Part shown: positions 1 through 5,395 of the stretch, one piece after another
How positions within the stretch are numbered: the stretch's first letter is position 1
How the letters are laid out: each line of letters starts with the position of its first letter
NCBI GenBank assembly: GCA_916719935.1
Contig: CAKAPY010000097.1
Coordinates: forward strand, 1 to 5,853
Direction: 5' to 3'
Source of the DNA: an uncultured Actinomyces sp.
Lineage (GTDB): Bacteria; Actinomycetota; Actinomycetes; Actinomycetales; Actinomycetaceae
Length of the DNA stretch: 5,853 bases
Position numbers and translations under genes: made by a program
The notes under the pieces: generated by a model
The model's database searches: none
Told to the model about the DNA's origin: nothing
What the model saw: only the letters and a program-made list of their open reading frames with translations

Positions 1-119
1 TGGAGACCGTCTACCTCATGCAGTCCCCCGCAAACGCCCGCCACCTGCGCGAATCGATCGCACGTCACCGCGCTGGTGAGGGTGTCGTCCATGACCTCGT
101 TGAGCCCGACAAGGACTGA
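1..119 (+). CDS. yefM: Antitoxin, YefM/Phd family (C-terminal part, cut by window edge)
   Basis: This is the last 38 codons of an antitoxin gene that starts outside the window; the frame runs from base 3 to a TGA at 117-119. The visible peptide begins ETVYLMQSPANARHL and continues through ESIAR. This matches the conserved C-terminal part of the YefM/Phd DNA-binding domain (ET.YLL.SP.NA..L..SI), followed by a short acidic tail ending in DLVEPDKD. In this family the N-terminal domain binds the operon's own promoter and the acidic C-terminal tail wraps around and inhibits the toxin. The toxin gene starts two bases after this stop, the classic antitoxin-first order, so the pair should be cotranscribed and autoregulated from a promoter left of the window. 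The family call rests on a short stretch but is strongly supported by the neighbour. Confidence 0.88.
   Translation, partial: ETVYLMQSPANARHLRESIARHRAGEGVVHDLVEPDKD
111..115 (+). promoter_or_regulatory. Ribosome binding site of yoeB inside the antitoxin gene
   Basis: AAGGA lies in the last codons of the antitoxin gene, six bases before the toxin ATG at 122. It supports that start and suggests translational coupling of toxin to antitoxin, as is usual in this family. Confidence 0.7.
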
Positions 120-121
120 CC

Positions 122-388
122 ATGCACATCACGTGGGACGAGGAAGCCTGGAACGACTATGTCTGGTGGCAGTTCGAGGACCGCAAGACCCTCAAGCGCA
201 TCAACGTACTCATCAAAGACATCCAACGCAACGGAAACGAGGGTATTGGCAAACCTGAACCTCTCCGCTACGAGTTTTCGGGGTATTGGTCGCGCAGGAT
301 CGACTCACGTCACCGCCTGATCTACCAGATCAGCGACGATGGTAAAACTCTCTGGATCATCTCCTGCCGCTATCACTACGGCCAGTAG
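122..388 (+). CDS. yoeB: Toxin YoeB, ribosome-associated mRNA interferase (Txe/YoeB family)
   Basis: This is a complete 88-residue toxin, close to the 84 residues of E. coli YoeB. Family members are RelE-fold endoribonucleases that cut mRNA in the ribosomal A site and stop translation; the cognate YefM antitoxin neutralises them. Recognisable segments are W5-D-E-E-A-W10-N-D-Y13, K44-P-E-P-L48, S53-G-Y-W-S-R-R59, H64-R-L-I-Y68 and the C-terminal C82-R-Y-H-Y86. The catalytic residues known from E. coli YoeB (Glu46, Arg65, His83, Tyr84) have counterparts at E46, R65, H85 and Y86, so the toxin looks active rather than decayed. The start ATG is preceded by AAGGA at 111-115 with a six-base spacer, and the gap to the antitoxin stop is two bases. 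The gene ends 11 bases before the converging stop of the cardiolipin synthase gene. Confidence 0.95.
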   Translation: MHITWDEEAWNDYVWWQFEDRKTLKRINVLIKDIQRNGNEGIGKPEPLRYEFSGYWSRRIDSRHRLIYQISDDGKTLWIISCRYHYGQ

Positions 389-399
389 CCCCCGCAGTT

Positions 400-1899
400 T
401 TAAAGCAGCGCACTGCCCAGGCGGCAGATGTTATCGATGTAGTGCTTGTACCAGGGAAGTGCTTCCCACTCGTCGATGGTAAGCAAACGAGATCGCGCAA
501 TGATGCGCTGGTCGTTTTCCAGGAGAAGATCAACAAGATGCGAGTCATGGGCCAGCAGCATGACTTCGTAGTTCAAGCCGAAGGAACGGTAATCCGTGTT
601 GGATGATCCGATAGCCGCAAGCTCCCCATCAACCACAACGTACTTCGAGTGCAGCATATTGGGCAGTGCGTAGAGGTGAATCTTTACCCCAGATTTCAAG
701 AGAAAACCGTAGTAGCTGCGTTGAGCATGTCCAACCAAGAACTGATCGAATTGCTCGGAAACATAGAGATGAACATCAACCCCCGACATCGCTGCGCCAG
801 TCAACGCCGCTAGGAGTGGTTCATCCGGAATGAAGTACGGGCTGGCAATAGATACATGCTGCCGAGCCTGTGACACCATCGAGATGAACATCCGCAGATT
901 CGGTTCTGAGGGATACGAGGGCCCAGATGGAATGATCTGCATCGGTTGCCCCATGCTGTTTTCATGTGCTTCGCCATCTCCGGAAAGATTAAGTTCTTCA
1001 AGCGAAAGCTCCTGTTTGGTGGCGTAGTACCAATCTGAAGCGAAAACAGCTTGAACCTGGCGGACCACTGCACCGCTTACTTCAACGGAAGTATCGTGAT
1101 ATTCAATTCCCGCCCTTTGGTAGGCAGGAGTGTCATAGTCTGAGGCCACCAAATTATGCGAACCGATGAAGGCTTTCTGGCCATCAATGATGAGCAGTTT
1201 GCGGTGGTTACGCAGGTCAGGACGTCGAATGTGACCTTTAAAGATGCTCATAGGTAGCATCAAGTGCCATTCGATCCCAGACTCGTCGAGCATTCGGCTG
1301 AAACCACGCCATCCGGGAATAGTGCGAAGCCCGTGATGATCTATCAGCAATCGAACTTTGACCCCGCGAGCGCAGGCACGAACCAAGGCTTTGTAGAGTG
1401 GATCAGTGGAATGATCCCACGAGGTCTGGAAGTACAGAACATTCACGTGATGAGTCGCTTGATCGACCTCGCGGGCCATCGCTTCAAAAGTTTGCTCAGT
1501 ATCGCCGAGAAGCTGCAGAACACGCCCATCACTGGGCGGGAAAGAGGTTTGTTTTTGGTTAAGACGCATCAGTGAGGCTGTACGTTCATCCATTCTGTCA
1601 TTAACGAGGCGACTTTCACTTCCACCGTCTCCGCGCAATATTCCCTTGACCAGTTGGTGCGCCGCAGGATCCGATCGTAGGGCTTTGCCCATGGCCCACC
1701 ATGAACCGAAAAATAGGTACAGCGGGACGCCAACAACTGGCCATAAGAAAATGAGTAAAAGCCACGCGGTTGACGTGGATGCACGCCTCCGCTTCGGGAC
1801 CACGCCCAATGCAATCAGTCGGATCACTAATTCAAACGTGCCAACAAGGAACCACACCCACAGGGGCGGCTGATGCGTCAAAGGCGCGGGGAGAGGCAT
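400..1899 (-). CDS. cls: Cardiolipin synthase, phospholipase D type (ClsA-like)
   Basis: A complete 499-residue protein, similar in length to E. coli ClsA (486). Enzymes of this type join two phosphatidylglycerol molecules into cardiolipin plus glycerol at the cytoplasmic membrane. The N-terminus has two hydrophobic segments (about residues 12-32 and 44-66), as in ClsA. Two phospholipase D domains follow, each with an HxKxxxxD motif: H232/K234/D239 followed by G-S-H-N at 246-249, and H417/K419/D424 followed by G-S-S-N at 431-434. Both motifs are intact, so the enzyme should be active. The ATG at 1899 sits 5 bases after the stop of the upstream methyltransferase gene and has a GAGGAG ribosome binding site, so the two genes probably share an mRNA. 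Streptomyces is known to use a different, eukaryote-like CDP-diacylglycerol-type cardiolipin synthase, so the PLD type is worth noting if the host is an actinobacterium. Another PLD-type phosphatidyltransferase specificity is possible, but domain order and membrane anchor favour Cls. Confidence 0.93.
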   Translation of the reverse strand: MPLPAPLTHQPPLWVWFLVGTFELVIRLIALGVVPKRRRASTSTAWLLLIFLWPVVGVPLYLFFGSWWAMGKALRSDPAAHQLVKGILRGDGGSESRLVNDRMDERTASLMRLNQKQTSFPPSDGRVLQLLGDTEQTFEAMAREVDQATHHVNVLYFQTSWDHSTDPLYKALVRACARGVKVRLLIDHHGLRTIPGWRGFSRMLDESGIEWHLMLPMSIFKGHIRRPDLRNHRKLLIIDGQKAFIGSHNLVASDYDTPAYQRAGIEYHDTSVEVSGAVVRQVQAVFASDWYYATKQELSLEELNLSGDGEAHENSMGQPMQIIPSGPSYPSEPNLRMFISMVSQARQHVSIASPYFIPDEPLLAALTGAAMSGVDVHLYVSEQFDQFLVGHAQRSYYGFLLKSGVKIHLYALPNMLHSKYVVVDGELAAIGSSNTDYRSFGLNYEVMLLAHDSHLVDLLLENDQRIIARSRLLTIDEWEALPWYKHYIDNICRLGSALL

Positions 1900-1904
1900 C
1901 TCAG

Positions 1905-3482
1905 TTACTCCTCATCCGATTCGACTCGAAGGAATCCCCAACGAATTAAGGTGCGCACCTGCGGGAAGAGTTCATCTTGAAGCTGCCTGGAATCGCATTC
2001 CAATAGGGCTGCAAGAGCCCCGCAGATTTGACCAACGCTGAGCTCGCCATCTGAAGCACCAACCAAGGCACTCAATGCAGTGGTCGAGGCAACCGATTGT
2101 CCAAGTCCTCCCCCTTGATGAAGAACCAAGGCGGAGGGGTCTTGTGCCCCGGGTAGGAAATGCCGTTCTTCCGTCACATCGGAAGCAAAGTACAGGTGAA
2201 GGTCACTGAGATCATCTGGGAGCCGCAAGGATGCAAGTGCACGCTGAACGTCTTCGCCGGACGGGGATTCTCCACCTTCAAGCTCATCGCATTCGCACAC
2301 GCCGGGGCGCGGCGTATCGAGCTTTCGCAGGGCGACCATGCCCATGCCAATTTCGACGACTCCTGCCTGAACGAAATCATCAAGCCACTGGGCATATTCG
2401 CGTTCGTAGTCTTCACGCTGATGCAATTGCTGACCAGAATCACGAAGCCACATTTCAACGTAGTGCGCGGGATCAAGCCGGTCGCGCTGCACAATCCATG
2501 CGTCGACGGGAAGATCGTTGACCCATGAGCGCACGACATTTTCCCAGTCCTCAGGGTGTCCCAATCGTCCGGGAATTTCCCAATTCGCAAGGAGTTGCGT
2601 CACACCGCCGGGCTTGAGGTAGTTCGGGCTTTCCCGAATCACCGTGCGCACCAGATGATCGCGGCTCATTCCACCATCCCGGTATTCCAGAACTCCCGAG
2701 GTGCGCAGTGAATCTGGGGTGATGACAAAGGGCGGGTTCGAGGCGATCAGATCGAATTCTTCGCCTTCGACCGGTTCAAACAGAGAGCCTTGGCGAACAT
2801 CCAATTCGACACCATTGAGCGCGGCATTGAAGCGCGTGATCTCACAGGCTCGCGCCGACAGGTCAGTTGCGACAACGCGAGTAGCGTGTGTGGCCAAATA
2901 CAAAGCTTGGATTCCGCATCCACACCCCAGGTCCAAGGCGGATTCGACAGGAGTTCGAAGCGTGGCCTTCAAGAGCGAGGTCGTTGCCCCGCCGATTCCT
3001 AAAACATGATCTGGGCGAATGGGTTCTCCCGTCACGTCTTCACCCAGGTCCGACAGGATCCACCAGTTTTTGAGGCCGTCTTGAAGCTGTGCCGCGTGAG
3101 GACGCAGGTCGTAATTTGCTTTGAAAAGTTGCTGTCCCGAAGGCGATTCCACATCGAGTGCGGGAAAAATCAATCCCAGGTCGACCGCGCCGCGCACCCC
3201 AAGAGTGGGCAGAGCCTGCGCAAGAACATCCCCACTTTCCGCGCAGCCCAAGACAAAGAAGCGTGTCAACACCGCAGCTGGGGAATCTTTGCGCTGAAGT
3301 TCGCGAAGTGCCGGAACCCTTTGATTACGCATGAGTGCAGCGCGCGCCACCGGGCTGATCATGGTCTCCATCGCGTCGACACTCCACCCGGCGCTACCCA
3401 GGTCTGCGGCCAAGCGGGCGATCAATCCGGGTTCCAATCCCGGTGTCGGACTGGGAAGAGTGTCAATCAGTGATTCCGTCAT
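1905..3482 (-). CDS. Class I SAM-dependent methyltransferase (NPPF type, DUF7059-methyltransferase-DUF7782 architecture)
   Basis: A complete 525-residue protein with three parts. Residues ~17-106 form a helical N-terminal region of the type I recall being named DUF7059 in actinobacterial annotations. Residues ~120-385 form a Rossmann-like methyltransferase with the SAM-binding motif D184-L-G-C-G-C-G190, an acidic residue after the second strand (ATDLS, D207) and the N249-P-P-F252 motif. The NPPF/Y motif is typical of enzymes that methylate exocyclic amino groups of bases (RsmC/RlmG, adenine methyltransferases) or the glutamine amide (PrmC). The preceding PDHVLGIGGAT (157-167) and the later EYRDGG (266-271) are also typical of this actinobacterial family. 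An acidic linker (396-411) leads to a C-terminal region (~412-525) that ends in what looks like a winged-helix-type segment. The substrate is unknown; rRNA is the likeliest guess by motif. The start ATG follows GAGAAAG on the minus strand, a modest ribosome binding site. First gene of a probable two-gene operon with cls. Confidence 0.88.
   Translation of the reverse strand: MTESLIDTLPSPTPGLEPGLIARLAADLGSAGWSVDAMETMISPVARAALMRNQRVPALRELQRKDSPAAVLTRFFVLGCAESGDVLAQALPTLGVRGAVDLGLIFPALDVESPSGQQLFKANYDLRPHAAQLQDGLKNWWILSDLGEDVTGEPIRPDHVLGIGGATTSLLKATLRTPVESALDLGCGCGIQALYLATHATRVVATDLSARACEITRFNAALNGVELDVRQGSLFEPVEGEEFDLIASNPPFVITPDSLRTSGVLEYRDGGMSRDHLVRTVIRESPNYLKPGGVTQLLANWEIPGRLGHPEDWENVVRSWVNDLPVDAWIVQRDRLDPAHYVEMWLRDSGQQLHQREDYEREYAQWLDDFVQAGVVEIGMGMVALRKLDTPRPGVCECDELEGGESPSGEDVQRALASLRLPDDLSDLHLYFASDVTEERHFLPGAQDPSALVLHQGGGLGQSVASTTALSALVGASDGELSVGQICGALAALLECDSRQLQDELFPQVRTLIRWGFLRVESDEE
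1908..1913 (-). promoter_or_regulatory. Ribosome binding site of cls overlapping the end of the methyltransferase gene
   Basis: On the minus strand GAGGAG encodes the last two glutamates of the methyltransferase and lies directly before its TAA, eight bases ahead of the cls ATG. This fixes the cls start and suggests translational coupling. Confidence 0.75.
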
Positions 3483-3628
3483 AGCATTACTTTCTCACGC
3501 CTGACCTGCATCTGCGTCGACTTATTCACGCAAGTTCTCAGGCACATATTCCCACGAACTCCCACACTGCGCAGATCCTTCACCTCCCCCATTAGAATGC
3601 CTGTGTCCCCAAGGAAAAGGATGAGTGG
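3483..3628. promoter_or_regulatory. Divergent intergenic region between methyltransferase and DUF808 genes
   Basis: These 146 bases must hold promoters for both divergent units. Visible elements are a -10-like TAGAAT (3593-3598, plus strand), an 8-bp palindrome CTGCGCAG (3567-3574) and, read on the minus strand, two GTGGGA copies ten bases apart (3550-3565). I see no convincing -35/-10 pair for the leftward genes and no small ORF worth calling. Confidence 0.5.
3593..3598 (+). promoter_or_regulatory. Candidate -10 element for the DUF808 gene
   Basis: TAGAAT matches the TATAAT consensus at five of six positions. It lies about 30 bases before the start codon, which would give a leader of roughly 24 bases. 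No good -35 hexamer is found 16-19 bases upstream (TGCGCA at 3568-3573 is the best, three of six), so the call rests on the -10 alone. Confidence 0.35.
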
Positions 3629-4594
3629 ATGTCTGGCGGACTGGTAGCACTTCTGGACGATATTGCGACCCTCGCAAAAGCCACGGCTTCGTCTATTGAC
3701 GATGTCGCATCGAGCGCGGTGAAGGTATCGGCCAAAGCGGTTGGCGTCGTCATCGACGACACCGCTGTCACTCCGCAGTACGTCTCCGGGCTTTCCCCCA
3801 AGCGCGAGCTGCCAATTATCGGGAAAATCGCCAAGGCCTCGTTAATCAACAAGCTGGTTGTCATTCTGCCCATCGCGCTTGTGCTCACGTGGTTTGCGCC
3901 GCAGGTTTTGCCCTTCCTCTTGATAGCGGGCGGCGCTTACCTGTGTTTTGAGGGCGGCGAAAAGGTTCTCGAGGCCCTGCACTGGCTTCCCGAACACGAA
4001 GACTCAGCCGAAGACACGGCTCCTCAAAGCGCCAAAGACCTCGAAAAAAGCATCATTTCTTCGGCCTCACGCACCGATCTCATTCTTTCCTCGGAGATCA
4101 TGCTGGTCTCCATGGATGGACTGAACTCCGAGTCCATGTCGATGCGCGTTGCAGTCCTCATCGCGGTCGCTTTCTTCATGACTTTCTTTGTCTACGGGAT
4201 CGTTGCAGTCCTGGTACGAATGGACGATTTCGGGCTTCGCTTGGCCAAGGGCGCGACTCATCCGGACGATAATCGCCCCGGTCCCGCGGATAATATCGGC
4301 CGCGCAATTGTGCGCGTGATGCCTAAGGTTTTCAACGGAATTGGCGTGGTTGGAACGGTTGCGATGCTGTGGGTCGGTGGCCACCTCGTCATCGAAAACC
4401 TCGCGAAGGTGGGCGTCGAGATCTTCCACAACGTGGTGTCGACGATCGAGCATGCGCTTGCTTCGGGCGGCGGTTTCCTTGGCTGGCTCGTTGAGACCGC
4501 GTGCGCGGCAGTGTTTGGCATTGTGCTTGGCTCGCTGATCACCGGAGTTGTCGTTGGGGTTTCCCATCTTTTCCGTCGAGGCCGAGGCCATTGA
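3629..4594 (+). CDS. DUF808/YedI-family integral membrane protein
   Basis: A complete 321-residue protein that follows E. coli YedI (DUF808) along its length. The family has no established biochemical function that I know of, and I do not assign one. Matching signatures are the N-terminal SGGLVALLDDIATLAK (2-17), a VSGLSPKRELPIIGKIAKASLINK segment (52-75), the conserved loop GGAYLCFEGGEKVLE (101-115), RTDLILSSEI (148-157) and VVGTVAMLWVGG (240-251). Hydrophobic segments at about 72-88, 91-106, 173-196, 236-256 and 284-311 indicate a multi-pass inner-membrane protein ending in a basic tail (RRGRGH). The start ATG at 3629 is preceded by AAGGAAAAGG at 3611-3620. An earlier ATG at 3621 is out of frame and soon stops. 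The gene points the same way as sodA, 126 bases upstream of it, but sodA appears to have its own leader, so a shared mRNA is uncertain. Confidence 0.92.
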   Translation: MSGGLVALLDDIATLAKATASSIDDVASSAVKVSAKAVGVVIDDTAVTPQYVSGLSPKRELPIIGKIAKASLINKLVVILPIALVLTWFAPQVLPFLLIAGGAYLCFEGGEKVLEALHWLPEHEDSAEDTAPQSAKDLEKSIISSASRTDLILSSEIMLVSMDGLNSESMSMRVAVLIAVAFFMTFFVYGIVAVLVRMDDFGLRLAKGATHPDDNRPGPADNIGRAIVRVMPKVFNGIGVVGTVAMLWVGGHLVIENLAKVGVEIFHNVVSTIEHALASGGGFLGWLVETACAAVFGIVLGSLITGVVVGVSHLFRRGRGH

Positions 4595-4720
4595 GCCTTT
4601 GCCTGCTCCCCTTTTGCGTGGCGCGTTGAGCGCTGAGTGAACTCGCCCACCTCTGTACTCATACATAGGGACTTAAGTACTAGGCTTGGAGTATCAACCC
4701 CTAAGTGTAAGGAGAGCCCG
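4595..4720 (+). promoter_or_regulatory. sodA upstream region with inverted repeats, probable promoter/operator
   Basis: The region holds no credible gene. It contains a TGTA-N4-TACA inverted repeat (4654-4665) and the overlapping palindromes ACTTAAGT (4671-4678) and AGTACT (4676-4681), clustered 40-70 bases before the sodA ATG. Possible -10 boxes are TACATA (4662-4667, with TGAACT at 4638-4643 upstream) and TACTAG (4678-4683), each with only about half-consensus partners. I therefore cannot place the start of transcription. The density of palindromes in an otherwise GC-rich sequence suggests a regulator site. Confidence 0.35.
4709..4714 (+). promoter_or_regulatory. Ribosome binding site deciding the sodA start
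   Basis: AAGGAG lies six bases before the ATG at 4721. This selects that ATG over the in-frame GTG at 4637, which would add 28 residues without a ribosome binding site and without similarity to SodA N-termini. Confidence 0.85.
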
Positions 4721-5317
4721 ATGAGCGTTTACACCCTTCCTGAACTTCCCTACGATTACGCGGCACTGGAGCCCCACATCTCTGCAAAGATCATGGAGCT
4801 GCACCACGACAAGCACCACGCCAACTACGTGGCCGGCGCAAACACCGCACTGGAGAAGCTGGAAGCAGCCCGCGAAGCCGGCGATTTTGCCGCAATCAAC
4901 CTGTGGGAAAAGAACCTGGCTTTCAACCTGGGTGGCCACACCAACCACTCGATCTTCTGGACGAATATGACCGGTGACGGCGCCTCTCGCCCCGAAGGCG
5001 ATCTGGCCGACGCCATCAACGAGTTCTTCGGCTCCTTCGAGAAGTTCCAGGCACAGTTCGCTGCTGCAGCCCTCGGTCTTCAGGGCTCCGGCTGGGCCGT
5101 TCTCGCATGGGACGCCCTGGGCAAGCGCCTGGTGACCTACCAGCTGACCGATCAGCAGGGCAACATCCCCGTTGCAACTGTTCCGCTGCTCATGCTGGAT
5201 ATGTGGGAGCACGCGTTCTACTTGGATTACCTCAACGTCAAGGCCGACTACGTCAAGGCCTGGTGGAACGTTGTCAACTGGGAGAACGTCGCACAGCGTT
5301 TCGCAGCAGCCCTGTGA
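4721..5317 (+). CDS. sodA: Superoxide dismutase, Mn/Fe family, probably manganese type
   Basis: A 198-residue cytoplasmic enzyme without signal peptide that converts superoxide to hydrogen peroxide and oxygen. It begins MSVYTLPELPYDYAALEP, the standard start of the family. The four metal ligands are all present: H28 (in ELHHDKHH), H76 (in GGHTNH), D160 and H164 (in DMWEHAFYLDY). Gly71-Gly72 before the second His motif, where iron enzymes usually have AAQ, points to manganese. So does Q145 in TDQQGN, where the M. tuberculosis iron enzyme has His145. Cambialistic use of either metal cannot be excluded. Codons are strongly biased to C- or G-ending forms (nearly all Asn as AAC, all Lys as AAG), stronger than in cls or the methyltransferase, as expected for an abundant protein. 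A strong hairpin follows the stop. The gene seems to be its own transcription unit between the DUF808 gene and a convergent oxidoreductase gene. Confidence 0.97.
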   Translation: MSVYTLPELPYDYAALEPHISAKIMELHHDKHHANYVAGANTALEKLEAAREAGDFAAINLWEKNLAFNLGGHTNHSIFWTNMTGDGASRPEGDLADAINEFFGSFEKFQAQFAAAALGLQGSGWAVLAWDALGKRLVTYQLTDQQGNIPVATVPLLMLDMWEHAFYLDYLNVKADYVKAWWNVVNWENVAQRFAAAL

Positions 5318-5333
5318 TCACTGCTTTTTAAAG

Positions 5334-5367
5334 GTTGTGGCCCCCGCCTGAAGGCCGGGGCCACAAC
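5334..5367. terminator. Strong hairpin between convergent sodA and oxidoreductase genes, probable two-way terminator
   Basis: An 11-bp perfect stem (GTTGTGGCCCC at 5334-5344 with GGGGCCACAAC at 5357-5367) continues, after one C-C mismatch, into a GCC/GGC stem closed by a TGAA loop. It starts 16 bases after the sodA stop and ends 28 bases before the end of the leftward gene. No real T-run follows on the plus strand, and only CTTTAAAAAG follows on the minus strand. It therefore resembles the U-poor hairpin terminators often described in GC-rich bacteria, and its symmetry suits both directions. Confidence 0.8.
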
Positions 5368-5395
5368 TCTATCCACTGATGGAGTGACCAGCTGC

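Noticed and set aside
397..427. Possible minus-strand terminator hairpin at the end of cls (GCAG-TGCG-CTGC followed by TTTAAAA)
   Set aside because: The stem is only four Watson-Crick pairs plus wobbles and lies mostly within the coding end. It is too weak to call by eye.
2160..2590. Overlapping open frames on both strands inside the methyltransferase gene
   Set aside because: None shows a recognisable family. The real frame carries the conserved methyltransferase core.
3006..3473. 155-codon plus-strand open frame opposite the methyltransferase N-terminus
   Set aside because: It has no recognisable protein similarity or ribosome binding site, and lies opposite a conserved domain. It is an open-frame shadow of GC-rich coding sequence.
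4595..4636. Terminator after the DUF808 gene
   Set aside because: The only pairing seen is a four-base GCGC/GCGC stem with no T-run.
4067..4666. 199-codon open frame on the minus strand across the DUF808 gene
   Set aside because: The translation is of low complexity and has no recognisable domain. The plus-strand frame matches YedI along its whole length.
4673..4691. Possible DtxR/IdeR iron box upstream of sodA
   Set aside because: Only the first few positions agree with the 19-bp consensus and the second half-site is absent.
4637..4720. In-frame GTG start giving sodA a 28-residue N-terminal extension
   Set aside because: There is no ribosome binding site before 4637, the extension is not hydrophobic or signal-like and does not resemble SodA. 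The ATG at 4721 has AAGGAG at ideal spacing and gives the standard family N-terminus.
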